Shown here: piece by piece, positions 1 through 11,132 of the stretch
Numbering within the stretch: position 1 is the first letter of the stretch
Layout of the letters: every line of letters begins with the position of its first letter
Notes under the pieces: generated by a model
The model's input: the letters and a program-made list of their open reading frames with translations, nothing else
The model's database searches: none
What the model was told of the DNA's origin: nothing
Made by a program: the position numbers and the translations under genes
Assembly (NCBI RefSeq): GCF_033115175.1
Contig: NC_084828.1
Coordinates: forward strand, 30,936,388 to 31,000,387
Origin: Lepus europaeus
Taxonomy: Eukaryota; Chordata; Mammalia; Lagomorpha; Leporidae
Direction of reading: 5' to 3'
DNA length: 64,000 bases

Positions 1-223
1 CTGTGCCAATCCAAAGCCAGGAGCCAAGTGCTTCCTCCTGGTGTCCCACACAGGTGCAGGGCCCACGCACTTGAGCCATCCTCCACTGCCTTCCCGGGCC
101 ACAGCAGAGAGCTGGACTGGAAGAGGAGTAACCGGGACAGAATCCGGCGCCCCAACTGGGACTAGAACCCGGTGTGCCAGCGCCACAGCTGGAGGATTAG
201 CCTAGTGAGCTGCGATGCCAGCC
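1..223 (-). mobile_element. C-SINE (CSINE), young type, cut by window edge
   Basis: Reads as the reverse complement of a lagomorph C-repeat. Present are the inverted body (aagccaggagcca), the inverted box-B-like head (gactagaacccggtgtgcc) and the terminal gaggattagcctagtgagc. The CT-rich block and tail lie outside the window to the left. CpGs are partly retained, which suggests a fairly recent copy. Confidence 0.92.
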
Positions 224-440
224 ATTCTGAACTTAGAATACTGATTTCTAGGGGGTGGGAAAGGTGGGGAGAGAAGAAATAGAAGGAGTTTAGATAATAG
301 GTATCAAAGTTCAGCTAGATAGATTTAATAAGTTCTGGCTTCTCAGAGCACAGTGTGCTGATTACAGTTTACAACGTGTTATATAAAAATTGGAAGAGAG
401 AAGCTAGTAGGCTCTAAACACATAGAAAAAACATAAGGAG

Positions 441-752
441 TGATGGGCATTTAGCCTAGCAGTTAAGATGCTGGTTAAGATGCCGGTGTCCCATTTCAGA
501 GTTGATATACCTATCTGTGTTCTGTATCTGGTTCCAGCTCCTGACTATACTTCTCATTAATGTGGATCCTGGATGGACAATAGTGATGGCTAATATAATT
601 AGGTTCTGGATACCCAGTGAGATACCTGGTTTGCACTCCAAGCTTCCGGCTTCGGTCCCCAGCTATGGCCATTACAACATAGGGAGTGAACCAGAAGACG
701 GGAGATCACTGTTGCTTCATTCCCCAACCCAAAGCAAATTTTTAAAAATTCT
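441..752 (+). mobile_element. C-SINE, old diverged copy
   Basis: Plus-strand head (gggcatttagcctagcagtt), then the spacer and the conserved ccattacaacatagggagtg/aaccag block, ending near 752 in an A-rich tail. Strong divergence and an irregular middle indicate an old subfamily. The 113-codon open frame at 502-843 is a translation of this SINE, not a gene. Confidence 0.75.
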
Positions 753-877
753 AAAAGAGAAATATAAGGAAATAGAAATGCCAATTACCAGATGTAATCA
801 ATTTATATTATTGGATATAGCATGGTGCCCCATAAATATGTAGAGATATCATATATGAATTAAAATTTTTAAAAATA

Positions 878-1176
878 GGGGAATGCATTTGGCACAATAT
901 TTAATATGCCACCTTGGATGTCTGCATCTCATATCAGAGTGAATGGATTCGACTTCAGAATTCACTGATGACTCAGCTTCCTGCTAACATGTACCTTGGA
1001 AGGCAGTAAGTGATGGCTCAAATAGTTGGGTTCCTATCACCCACATTGGAGACCTGATTGAATTCCTGGTTCCCAACTTCAGCCAGGCCCAGGCATAGCT
1101 ATTGTGGGTATTTAGAGATGGAAAATCAATCAATCTCAATCTCTGTCTCTACCTTTCAAATAAATTAAAATTTACA
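878..1176 (+). mobile_element. C-SINE, old diverged copy
   Basis: Head at aatgcatttggcacaatatt, mid-body gacctgattgaattcctgg, and the terminal ctgtctctacctttcaaata followed by an A-rich tail. Orientation is fixed by the order head, body, CT-rich block, tail. No clear target-site duplication. Confidence 0.75.
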
Positions 1177-1189
1177 TTATTAATATAAA

Positions 1190-1345
1190 AGACACTATAG
1201 AGTAATATGATCTAGCAAAAAAAAAAAAAAAAGAAAAAAATCAAAACCCACCACTAAAAATACCTCCTGGAGGCTGGGTATTTAGAGAGAAAAAAAAATA
1301 TTCCAGAGTAAACTAGCAATAAGCTAGCAGTGATGGCTAGCTGTT
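1190..1345 (+). mobile_element. Probable ancient L1 fragment
   Basis: An A-rich stretch with a module at 1261-1322 (cctcctggag, tatttagaga, agtaaactagcaataa) that recurs at 5503-5552 inside the ancient L1 of 4.3-7.4 kb. The assignment rests on that internal similarity only. Flanking poly-A runs (about 1217-1232 and 1347-1358) are consistent with retroelement debris. Confidence 0.3.
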
Positions 1346-2342
1346 GAAAAAAAAAAAACTATCACCTACTTTACAGTATATATTTGTCCTCAGCACATAG
1401 CCATGCAGCAAGAGACTGTATTTCTTCCTATTACTATATAAACATATACCCAAATAGATGGCGATGGACTATTAGTAGAATCCATGGGCATCTCTTCCAG
1501 GCCTGACAGGTCCATCCAAATAGTCTTTCCAAATGATTTTCCTCTATTCCCTTTTCTGTTTTGAGCTGTTTGAAATGCAGATGATATCTAGTGTGACCTT
1601 GAACATCATCTACTAAAGATGACAAAACTTCTGTTGATTATTTCCACCCATTAAATGAGTATCTTTATGAGGGATATTCTCTAATATATTCATATGTTCA
1701 CTACTACTATACAAGCCAGAAATTATTTTATGTGTATTTAAGCCATGGAAAGTGTTGAATCTATTTGGTACAGCAGAAAGTATAACCTAAGTAACAAGTA
1801 CAACAACTGCACCAGCCATATTGCATTTGGTGAAGCTCACAGTTGATAAGCCCTGTCATGCTCTCAGAGCTTCTGTTAGCTTTATAGACCATATCACTTA
1901 TTCAGGAAATCAAATACATGGGGCACTGACAATAAAAGATGGAAAATGAAAAGAAAAGGATAAGAAACATGAAAAGAAACAAAATGCAGTAAATAGGATT
2001 AAACCAAATGAATCATACTATTTAAAAGACTATGATTTATATCATCAGGAGATATGAAAAATTATTATACTCATGAAATAATAGGTGCTACTAAGAGAAT
2101 GTTTAGATAACAAAAAGGTTTTAGAAATTAAGTTTATGATAATAAAAATGTAAAACTAAACAGCAGTTGGAAGATAAATTTGAGAAAAATTCCTTTACTA
2201 CATAGAAAAGAGACAAATACACATACAATAGGAGAGAAAAAATTGTAGGACTGTGTCAAGAATTCAAAAATTTAAACAATAAGAGTCCTTGGAAAATGAA
2301 AGAAAAAAATAAAAAAGTCATCATTGAAAGAATTCAAGGACA
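1346..2342. other. Unique AT-rich sequence, no gene seen
   Basis: AT-rich DNA with short A runs. No sustained coding frame, no recognisable repeat consensus and no structured RNA were seen. Confidence 0.6.
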
Positions 2343-2670
2343 TTTTTTTTTGTAAAAGATTTACTTATTTGAAAGACAGAGTTAGAGAGGGACACACACA
2401 CACACACAGATTTTAAATCTGTTAGCTCATTTATCAAATGTCCAAAATGGCCAATCCTGGGCCAGAGCGAAGCAGGAACCCAGAACTCCATCCGGGTCTC
2501 CTTCATGGGTAGTAGTGGCCCAAGCACTTTGGCAATCTTCTGCTGCTTTCCCAGGCATATTAGCAGGGAGCTGGATCAGAAGTGGAGCAGCCAAGACTTG
2601 AATCAATGCTCATATGGAATTCCAGTGTCACAGGCAGCAGCTTAACCCACTGGTGCCATGACTGCCACAC
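2343..2670 (-). mobile_element. C-SINE, intermediate age
   Basis: Begins with the inverted tail (aagatttacttatttgaaag), then an (AC)n run at about 2392-2409 in place of the usual AG-rich block. The inverted body follows (gggtctccttcatgggtag), and the inverted head ends near the aacccactggtgccatgac sequence. Minus orientation is clear. Confidence 0.85.
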
Positions 2671-2916
2671 AAGGAAATATCCTGGAAGAGTTACCCGAGT
2701 ACTCAGCAAAATAAGTAAACATAGGCTCACACTATAGTACATCAGTGCAGAATTCCTAAACTGTTGGCAAAAACTCCTAGTTTTCTAGTTCTGGTTATGT
2801 ACACAGTACCTGGCATTGAGAAATGCACCTACTGAAAAGAATTATAAAGTTCAACAAAACATAAAAATTTGCTGCTTGAAAGCTTTGGAATACAATCAAC
2901 GCAAGTAGAAATTAAA

Positions 2917-3236
2917 GGGCTGGCTGGCATTGCGGCTCAATAGGCTAATCCTCCACCTGCGGTGCCGGCACACCGGGTTCTAGTCCCGGTTGGGGCGATG
3001 GATTCTGTCCTGGTTGCTCCTCTTCCAGTCCAGCTCTCTGCTGTGGCCTGGGAATGCAGTGGAGGATGGCCCAAGTCGTTGGGCCCTGCACCTGCATAGG
3101 AGACCAGAAGGAGCACCTGGCTCCTGGCTTTGGATCAGCGTGGTGCACTGGCCACAGCGGCCATTGGGGGGTGAACCAACGGAAAAGGAAGACTTTTCTC
3201 TCTGTCTCTCTCTCTCAATGTCCACTCTGCCTGTCA

Positions 3237-3284
<48 letters not shown>

Positions 3285-3290
3285 AAAGAA
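2917..3290 (+). mobile_element. C-SINE with target-site duplication and long GAAA tail
   Basis: Complete copy: tRNA-derived head (gcggctcaataggctaatcc), box-B-like segment (gggttctagtcccggtt), body, CT-rich block, then ctgcctgtcaaa. The tail has become a long (AAGA)n microsatellite. A perfect 10-base TSD, agaaattaaa, sits at 2907-2916 and 3291-3300. C-repeats are held to derive from a tRNA and to be mobilised in trans by L1; the TSD and A-rich tail fit that. Open frames here on both strands are shadows of the SINE. Confidence 0.96.
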
Positions 3291-3294
3291 AGAA
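3236..3294 (+). repeat. (AAGA)n microsatellite in SINE tail
   Basis: Near-perfect tetranucleotide array with one interruption (aagaaaagaa) near its right end. It grew from the A-rich tail of the SINE at 2917-3290 and is likely length-polymorphic. Confidence 0.97.
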
Positions 3295-3300
3295 ATTAAA

Positions 3301-3912
3301 AAGGTCTAGGTTTTTCTCTAAATGAGTTTAACAATATTTGGCAGAGAAGCCTAGAATCAAAGCATGCCCCCCCCCAAAAAAAGCCCACAGTTTAATTGGT
3401 TACAGAGGTAGAATTTAAGGTTAAAGCTGAAATTGTGGCTTAGGAACATATTTCACAGGGGAGAGGAAACACATTACAGAGCTTCAGAATCCATTTGCAA
3501 TTTACCATCAAGTCACTGACTGATATCTAAGCTATGAATATACATGTGCAAGATGAGAATCCAAGAAATATATCAGAAAACAGTTAAAAATGTAAACAGA
3601 GATTTAAGCTAAAGAGCAGTTTTGGTAAGGCAGAGATGGTAATTCAAACCCCACAAAGATAAAGATTCCCTGAGTTTCTATTCTTTCAGCCCTTCAAAGG
3701 GTCACTTCCTGGAAGTAAGAACCTCATGCAAGATGTGCTATGACCTAAAACTAAGAATCTTTCTCTGCAATGAAGGAAAAAATAAAATAAAAAAATATAT
3801 ACTTTAAACAAAACCTTTGGTGAAACACTAGTGATACACTTCTATTTTTTTTCCACAAAATTATTCTGGTAAGTTATAAAAGTTAAAAAATTATAAAACA
3901 TGTTTTTAAAAT
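3301..3912. other. Unique AT-rich sequence, no gene seen
   Basis: No coding frame or clear repeat. Contains a C/A homopolymer junction at about 3367-3382 (a run of C followed directly by a run of A). Confidence 0.5.
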
Positions 3913-3920
3913 TACAAACT

Positions 3921-4249
3921 GGCAGCCAGCACCATGGCTTAACAGGCTAATCCTCCGCCTTGTGGCGCCGGCACACCGGGTTCTTGTTCTGGTCGGGGCG
4001 CCGGATTCTATCCCAGTTGCCCCTCTTCCAGGCCAGCTCTCTGCTATGGCCCGGGAAGGCAGTGGAGGATGGCCCAAGTCCTTGGGCCCTGTACCTGCAT
4101 GGGAGACCAGGAGAAGCACCTGGCTCCTGGCTTCAGATCAGCATGATGCGCTGGCCGCAGCAGCCATTGGAGGGTGAACCAGCGGCAAAAAGGAAGACCT
4201 TTCTCTCTGTCTCTCTCTCTCACTATCCACTCTGCCTGAAAAAAAAAAA
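3921..4249 (+). mobile_element. C-SINE, young, with 8-base TSD
   Basis: Head ggcttaacaggctaatcc, box-B-like gggttcttgttctggtcggg, intact body, CT-rich block and a short pure A tail. TSD tacaaact at 3913-3920 and 4250-4257. CpG-rich head retained. Confidence 0.95.
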
Positions 4250-5163
4250 TACAAACTAGCTAAGAAACAAGAGGGAAAAAATAGAAACAGATCCACAATT
4301 GATTCAGGTATATAGTTAATAGGTGTTCTAGAATAAATATAATTGATACCCCATAAATTTAGAGTTAAGCATGGGGAGTCTCACAGGGCCAAGACATTTA
4401 CTATGAAAGGATTCAAGTGGAAATTCCAGAACTGAAAAAAATACAAAAACTGAAATTGAGAGTAAATTTATAGTGTTTAATAAAATGTTTGAAACTGTGG
4501 ATCAAAGAGTTGGTGAATTGGAAAACAGGTCAGAGAGGAAAACTGGATAAAATATGAGACATGTAGATACTATGTAAAAATCTACAATATGTATAATAGG
4601 ATTTCAGAAAGAAAGGAAACTGAGAATATGGCAGAAGCACAGTTTAAAACTTTCTGATGAAGCATTTTCCAAACTGATGAAAGAAATCAACTCATAAATT
4701 TAAGAAACTAGACAAAAACTAAGCTAGAAAACACACATGGTTACATCACAGTCTAGCTATGTAAACCAAAAACAAAGAATTTTCAAACAGAGAGGCAGGG
4801 AGTCCACATTCAATGTAGCACCAGTAGGAATTACACCTGACATTTCAATTGAGATAATGAAAACCAGAAGATGGTGGAATACACATTTAAAGTCTTGAAA
4901 GAGGGAAAAATAGTGACTGAAAAATTAGAATTCTATCTTTGGTGGAAATATGCCTCAAACAATGAACTCAAATTAAATATAATTAAAGCACACAGAATAT
5001 TTTAATATCATCACATGTGTACTACAAGAAATACCAAAGAGGGAGAGGTCTTTAAATTGAAGGAAAATAATCACTGATATAAGCACTAGAAAGAATAATG
5101 TGCCAGAAGTTATAAAAGCACCAATAATAATAATAATGACTTGTAGGATTTAAAATATTTCTA

Positions 5164-5500
5164 GGGCCAGCATTGTGGAATGGCAGGTAAAGCTGCTGCC
5201 TGCAGTGCTGGCATGCCATATGGGCACTGATTTGAGTCCAATTTGCTCCACTTCCAATCCAGCTCCCTGCTGGAGTGCCTGAGAAATCAGCAGAGGATGT
5301 CTCCAGTGCTTTGGCCCCTGCACTGATGAAGGAGACCCGGAGGAAGCTCCTGGCATCCACCTTGCTCAGTCCTGGCCACTATGGCCATGTGGGAGTGAAC
5401 CAGCAGGTGGAAGTGCTCTGTCTCGCTCTCTCTCTCTCTCGCTCTCTCTCTCCATCTGCTCTCTTAACTCTGCCTTTCAAATAAACAAACATTTTTTTTA
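5164..5500 (+). mobile_element. C-SINE inserted in ancient L1
   Basis: Head gggccagcattgtggaatgg, body (ctggcatgccatatgggcac), conserved gtgggagtgaaccagcaggt, a long CT block and a tail ctgcctttcaaataaacaaa. Diverged head (no CpG) marks an older subfamily than the ccggcgcc-headed copies. Confidence 0.92.
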
Positions 5501-6269
5501 AATGCCTCCTGGAGTATTTAGAAAAAAATTTTCTAAAGTAAACTGGCAATAATACCAAAAAGTAGATGGGCATAAGCACAATTTGTGACAAAATTGTTAC
5601 TTGAGTAGGAAGTGGAAGCAGTATTAAATTTTGGTAAACTGTAAAGTCAGAGAAGACACTGTGATATGCAGGAAAATCTAATACAATACTATAAGAAAGG
5701 ATATCTAAAGAGCTAATCAAAAATAAAAGCTAAAGGAGCTTCATTAATCTAAAGGGAGAGATGATAAAGAAATGGAACAAGCATAAGACAATAAGATTGT
5801 TTACATAAAATCAACTGCATCAGTAGCTACATTAAATATAAATGTTTTAACATTCAATTCAAAGGTTTTCAGACTAGATATTTAAACATGGTTGAGCTAT
5901 ATGCCATTTATAAGAGACAGACAGTAAATATAAGGGCAGAGATAAATTGAAAGTAAAATGATATACAAAATTACTTCAGAAATACATGAAATTTGTTCAC
6001 ATTAAATAACATTTTTTTTTAAAAAATGAAAAAAGAAAAAAGAAAGCTACTATAATACAGTATGTTAAAAACTGGTGAAATTATAATAATACTATACAAA
6101 AGAGAACTGAAGGAAAGAAGTATTATGAGAGATAAAAGAGGCATTTCATAAAAAAGATTAATAGGGAAAATACAATAATTCTAAATTTATGCTAATCTAT
6201 CATAAATTCATAGCATTTATAGAAATAAGGGCAAAAACCTCTTGCAGAGGTTCATTTTAAGAAAAAAAA

Positions 6270-6572
6270 TGACTTAATATATGATTTATTTCTATTTTTA
6301 TTTGAAAAGCAGGGAGACCAAGAGAAAAATAGAGACAGAGACAGAGACAGATGCGGGTTAGACCAGGCTATAACAACCAGGAACCTGGGATTCAAGTACA
6401 GTTCTCCCACATGGGAGGCAGGGGTCCAAACAATTGAGTCATTCATCATTTGCTGCCTTACGAGTTACATATTATCAGCAAGCCAGGATCAAGGGCAGAC
6501 CCAGGACTTCAATCTAGCCACTCTGATATGGAATGCGGGCAACCTGAATAGGCTTAACTGCTGTATCAAACT
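6270..6572 (-). mobile_element. C-SINE, old diverged copy inside ancient L1
   Basis: Inverted tail tatttttatttgaaaagcag, an (AGACAG)-type block at about 6331-6351, cccacatgggaggcaggggt, and a head region ending near 6572. Very diverged; the boundaries are approximate. Confidence 0.7.
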
Positions 6573-7360
6573 CCTTTCCTGGAATTTAATTTTCATGAAG
6601 AGTATAATTGGCATATATGCTGAACCATAACACAAGTATTAGAATATTTCAGAAGATTGTAATCATACCACATCTCTTATCCTATCAAAGGGAAATTAAA
6701 CTATAAATTAAAAGCAGATGAATAGAGATATTAAAAAATGTATAACTGAAAATTTAGCAATACATGTTAAATCAATCCACAAAGAAACAAACAATCAAAA
6801 TTATAAGAGGTTTTAATAGCATAGAAATAAAACATAGCCTATCAAAATTTGTTATGTGCATGTAAAGTAAGCAGTAACTAGAAAAGACTTATGGGATTAA
6901 GTGTATAGATTAGAAAGAAAAATATTAAAAGTTGCACTTTTGTTCAAAGAAGTGCTAAAATAAAACCAAGGCAATATTAAGGGAAGAAATCAATGAAGCA
7001 AAAAGCTGTCATGACAGAGAAATTTAATAAGGATAAATTGATTCTTTGAAAACAAAATTAATAAAGTCCTAGAAATAACATAAAAGAGGAGCAAAAATGT
7101 TTTATATCAGAAATAAAAAAGAAAACATAGATATATACTAAAGGTGTTAAAGATTACACAGTAAAAATTAAAATCAGTATTACACCATTAATTAGAAAAT
7201 ATACATTAAATGAACTAATTCTCCAGAAAACACAACTTAGCAACATTGATACATGAAGAAACTAGCATATGAATAGTCACCTATCTGTTCAATAAAATTG
7301 AATTTGAATTAAATATCTCCCTTGAAATAAAACTCTAAAGTCAAATTATATCACTGGTAA

Positions 7361-7420
7361 GGTTCTCTCTCTGTGTAGCTCTTTCAAATAAAAAAAAGAA
7401 ATATTTTTTTAAAAAAAGAA
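7361..7420 (+). mobile_element. C-SINE 3' tail fragment
   Basis: Only the terminal CT block (ggttctctctctgtgtagct), ctttcaaata and an A/T-rich tail are visible. It lies directly at the right edge of the ancient L1 ORF2 homology. Either a 5'-truncated SINE or what a deletion left behind. Confidence 0.5.
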
Positions 7421-7479
7421 AGGAAGCTTCTAAGCACATAAATGATATGGTAAATAAATAATGCAATTCTTTAAGGTAA

Positions 7480-8305
7480 AATATGGAACACTTTTCACTT
7501 CACTTCAGGAACAAGGAGGATCTCCTCTACAACAAATCATGCTTAACACTTTATTATACACCTAACATGTGGAAGAGTCAAGAAAAAAACACATGCTATA
7601 ACTATCTCAAAATTGTTTTCAGTGACTAAACAAAAAAATGTAATATATACAAGTGAAATTGACATTTTGAGATTTGATTATTGTTTATAGCCCTTGTCTA
7701 TATCATTGAGGAACAGTGGTTTTTCTACTTACTATCTATTGAATTCTTTATTTGGTGGAGCGTTAAGCTTGTGACTTTATTTTTTTTTTAAGATTTATTT
7801 TATTTATTTGAAAGGCAGAGTTACAGAAAGAGGTAGAGACAGTGAGGCCTTCCATTGGCTGGTTCACTCCCCAGGTGGCCTCAATAGCCGGAGCTGTGCC
7901 TATCCGAAGCCAGGAGCCAGGAGCTTCTTCCAAGACTTCCACGCAGGTGCAGGGGCCCAAGGACCTGGGCCATCTTCTACTGCTTTCCCAGGCCATAGCA
8001 GAGAGCTGGATCAGAAGAGGTGCAGCTGGGACTAGAACCAGCGCCCATATGGGATGCTGGCGCTTCAGGCCAGGGCATTAACCTACTGCACCAAAGCGCC
8101 GGCCCCTAAGCTTCTGGCTTTAAAGAAAACTGAAAGTATGTCATTGTAAACATTGAAATAAAATAAGGAAAAAGGAGTGAGAGTATGAGTGAATGAGGGA
8201 GGAAGGGTAAGGTAGGGTGGGGATTATCATTATCTTTTTAGAACTGTATATATAAAATACATGAAATTTGTTCTGTTCTTATAAATAATTTTTTAAAAAT
8301 AGTTA
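7480..8305 (+). mobile_element. Probable lagomorph L1 3' UTR and tail, split by a SINE
   Basis: The right part (about 8123-8305) has the G/A-rich block gagggaggaagggtaaggta, then aactgtatatataaaataca, tgaaatttgttctgttctta and an AATAA-type A-rich end. This matches the pattern of rabbit L1 3' ends. The left part (7690-7763) reads like the same 3' UTR (attgaggaacagtggttttt). The C-SINE at 7780-8106 sits between them with its own TSD. The left limit is uncertain. Confidence 0.5.
7780..8106 (-). mobile_element. C-SINE with 16-base TSD
   Basis: Inverted tail ttatttatttgaaaggcaga, body gaagccaggagccaggagct, head ending caaagcgccggcccc. TSD taagcttgtgacttta (7764-7779) and taagcttctggcttta (8107-8122), two mismatches in 16. 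Moderately young. Confidence 0.95.
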
Positions 8306-8980
8306 TCTGATATTTTAACACCCTGCAGAAATATTAGCTTACAGTTACTTATAGACCTAAAATTGAGAGACAAAATTAGAATATTTCATTTAAAAAAAAA
8401 AACCTAGAAAAATTTCTTTGTGAAATTAGAGTATGCAAAAATTTCCTAAACAGCAGAAAGTGATGAACTATAAAGGAAAAGTTAGGAAAGTATATTCATC
8501 CAAAGAAACAATTTACTTTTTACACTATAGAGTAAAAAGGCAAGTAAGGTATATTGCCTCTAATTCTTCATTCTTTACCATGAGACTGACTTCTCAATTC
8601 CTCTCACTAAGGTATTGTTTCCTCCAGCCCTAAACTTTGTATTTGGTTTTCTGGTTTGCTTTGACCAATAGGGTGTTAACAAATGTGACTGACAACTGAA
8701 AAGTTTGAAATTCCTGAGTGATTCTGCTTCAGCTTACGTTCCTCTGCCATGATTATGAGAAGATAGTCTGCTGGAAGATGAGGCATATGAAGCCCAGTTA
8801 AACTGCCTGTAGTTTAACTAGATATAAAGCCAAGCTACACAAGTCAATAAGCAGCCAACTCAGACATGGAAGCTGTCTGGTTTACTCACAGATAATTGTA
8901 AATGCATGAGATAGCCCATCTGAAGTCACCAGAAACCTACAATGACTCTTAAAATAAGTACTATTCCTCTAGTAACCTAT
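8306..8980. other. Unassigned AT-rich sequence
   Basis: No gene seen. The 66-codon frame at 8433-8633 has no recognisable domain. The stretch lies between two L1 pieces and may hold unrecognised L1 3' UTR. Confidence 0.45.
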
Positions 8981-9925
8981 ATTTTTGTTATTATTTATCA
9001 GCATGATTGTGACAATATGTAACTCGCTTAAAACATAATGCAAGATGTATGAAATACCTATAATATATAAAATGGGTCACATCCAAGATATCTAAAAAGC
9101 TCCTGCAAATAAATAACAAAAAACTACAAGCAACCCAATTCTAAATGGGAAACAGGATGGAACTGACAATTCACAAGAGCATATTAAAACGGCCAATTAG
9201 TATTTGACAATAGATCAGCATCATTTTGCACTAAGGACATGAAAATTAAAATCACAATGACATACTGCTACACAGCCACTAGAATTGCAAAAAAATTTAA
9301 AATATCAAGTGTTTCCTTTTTTCCCCCAAGTGTTTTCAAGTGTGCAGACCAATGAAGGCTCTTGTAATCTTCTAGCTGGGTTGTTAATTAGTACACTCCC
9401 TTGGGAAAACCCTTTATCAAGATCTACTAAATCTAAATATATGTATTTACTTAATGATCCAATAATTCTGCCCCAAGATATATGCTTAAGTGAAACAGAA
9501 CTGTATTTCTACTAGTAGACATGTATGAGACGATTTGGTAAATAACCCAAAAATTCATCAATGATAGAACAGACAAAATGATTTACTACACAACAACAAA
9601 AATGAACAAATTACAGCCAAGATCAAGAATACTGATAAAGTGTTGAGCTGAAGGAGTCAGCCACAAAAAATATATATTTATGCTATATGATTTCATTTCA
9701 ATTCATCCATAGTGACAATCACTTCTCGGCCTTTTGGCTAAGATCAAGTGTAGCATCCATAGTGATAGAAGTTGGAATAGTGTTTATCTTTGGGGGTAAA
9801 GATATTAAAATAAAAGGGAGTACAAGAGAACTTTTGGGCTCCAGAAATATTTTATATGTGAATCTGGGTAGTAATTCCAGGTTTGAATATCTATCAAGAT
9901 GTACACATGATATTTAGCCTACTAT
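8980..9925 (+). mobile_element. Ancient L1 (L1M/L1ME-like) ORF2 end and 3' UTR
   Basis: Ordered matches to the L1M consensus as I remember it: caagcaacccaattctaaat, ctaaggacatgaaaattaaa and gacatactgctacacagcca (ORF2 C-terminal part), gatccaataattctgcccca, then 3' UTR signatures gatagaagttggaatagtgt, tatctttgggggtaaaga and gtgaatctgggtagtaattc. Multiple stops in every frame. The U2 fragment at 9718-9753 is inserted in its 3' UTR. It may be the 3' end of the same element seen at 4.3-7.4 kb. Confidence 0.65.
9718..9753 (+). pseudogene. U2 snRNA retropseudogene, 5' fragment (36 nt)
   Basis: The 36 bases starting at 9718 match the first 36 nucleotides of vertebrate U2 snRNA, including cggccttttggctaagatca, with one difference (A for G at U2 position 4). 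In intact U2 this covers stem-loop I and runs into the branch-site recognition region, which is lost here. A perfect 12-base duplication, catccatagtga, flanks it at 9704-9715 and 9754-9765, with two extra bases (ca) at the left junction. There is no A tail, so it looks like a 3'-truncated reverse-transcribed copy. It lacks the rest of U2 (about 188 nt when complete), the Sm site and snRNA promoter elements, so it is not functional. Known U2 pseudogenes include such short 5' pieces. Confidence 0.9.
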
Positions 9926-10600
9926 ATACTCATTTATTCATCATAGCATCCAATATAAAAAGGTTGTTAATCCAGGGGAAGTTAAGATTCGTCAAAGTGA
10001 AAGAGAAAACCTTTCAAAAGGGGAAATTATGTGATGCCAGGGTCAGAAGACCATGAAGGACATCTCAGTCGAAGGGAGAGTCCAGAATGACAGTTGTGCT
10101 CCAGATAGAGAGAGGCAATACGACCTGAACAGTGAGGCAACAGGTAAACAGGCCAAGCGCTCTCATCGCAGAGATCTCTCCCGACACTGTTTTCTTACAC
10201 TTGTTGCCTTCAGCCTTGTCTAGATATGGCTGAATGAGGAATCTGTTCTTCCTTTTGCACCCTCTTGCCTAATCAGTGAACTCATTTCACCCAACAAGGC
10301 TGTCCTGTTTTGACCCTGGCTTGAGAACTGGAGCAGGTTTTCAGAGTTTATAGGAAACTGATCCATTGTACCTACTCAGCCAATTCATATTCCTGACAGA
10401 TGTTCAGTAGCTGGGCTGTGAGTAGCTTCTTTTAAGATGAGAAAAATAATCTTTAGTGTTCTACACTCAAAATTTATTACATGTAATGAAACATAATCCT
10501 TACTTACGTAATCTTAATACCGTACAATAAAAACACACCAAAAATAAACATTAAGTGATGCACCATATTTAGCAGCACTGCAGTGAATATGGACAAGAAA
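9926..10600. other. Unique sequence, less AT-rich than its neighbours
   Basis: From about 10020 to 10420 the sequence is mixed-composition, single-copy-looking DNA with several CpGs (for example acgacctgaac and caagcgctctcatcgcagag). No open frame of note and no repeat consensus recognised. Nothing shows it is transcribed. Confidence 0.45.
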
Positions 10601-10609
10601 CCTAAGGTA

Positions 10610-10960
10610 GCCGGCGCCGCGGCTCACTAGGCTAATCCTCCGCCTTGCGGCGCCGGCACACCGGGTTCTAGTCCCGGTCGGGGCACCGGATTCTGTCCCG
10701 GTTGCCCCTCTTCCAGGCCAGCTCTCTGCTGTGGCCAGGGAGTGCAGTGGAGGATGGTCCAAGTCCTTGGGTCCTGCACCCCATGGGAGACCAGGAGAAG
10801 CACCTGGCTCCTGCCATCGGGTCAGCGCGGTGTGCCGGCCGCAGCGCACCTACCGCGGCAGCCATTGGAGGGTGAACCAAGGCAAAAGGAAGACCTTTCT
10901 CTCTGTCTCTCTCTCACTGTCCACTCTGCCTGTCAAAAAAAAAAAAAAAAAAAAAAAAAA
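10610..10960 (+). mobile_element. C-SINE, young full-length copy with TSD
   Basis: A well-preserved copy: gccggcgccgcggctcacta head, cggcgccggcacaccgggtt, tagtcccggtcggggcaccg, full body, CT-rich block, and a pure tail of about 26 A. TSD cctaaggta at 10601-10609 and 10961-10969, extendable by three A residues. The intact CpG-rich head and pure A tail argue for recent insertion. The CpGs are expected to be methylation targets. Confidence 0.97.
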
Positions 10961-11132
10961 CCTAAGGTAAAGCATGGAAAATAGTTGTTTTTCTGCTTAA
11001 CGGTTTTGAGCACATTGATAATATCTTCACAATAGTTTTAATATTATTCCACCTGATCTTTCTCTATATGATACATAGCGACCAAACAATGACATTACAA
11101 CACTGAAAGGAATTAACACCAAAAGGAAATGA

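Larger units (their letters stand above)
4330..7365 (+). mobile_element. Ancient L1 (L1M-like), ORF1/linker/ORF2 region, decayed and interrupted
   Basis: Several stretches match my memory of mammalian L1M consensus in order: gaaaaccagaagatggtgga and tagaattctatctttggtgg (ORF1/linker); ctacattaaatataaatgtt and agctatatgccatttataag (start of ORF2); ttgattctttgaaaacaaaa and tatatcactggtaaggttct (later ORF2). All frames are full of stops, so it encodes nothing. SINEs at 5164-5500 and 6270-6572 interrupt it. L1 endonuclease and reverse transcriptase are the functions once encoded here. Confidence 0.6.

Noticed and set aside
10610-10700. tRNA-like sequence with box-A/box-B-like motifs in C-SINE heads
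   Set aside because: The heads are tRNA-derived SINE promoters. They lack a proper cloverleaf and anticodon arm and continue into SINE bodies, so no tRNA gene is called.
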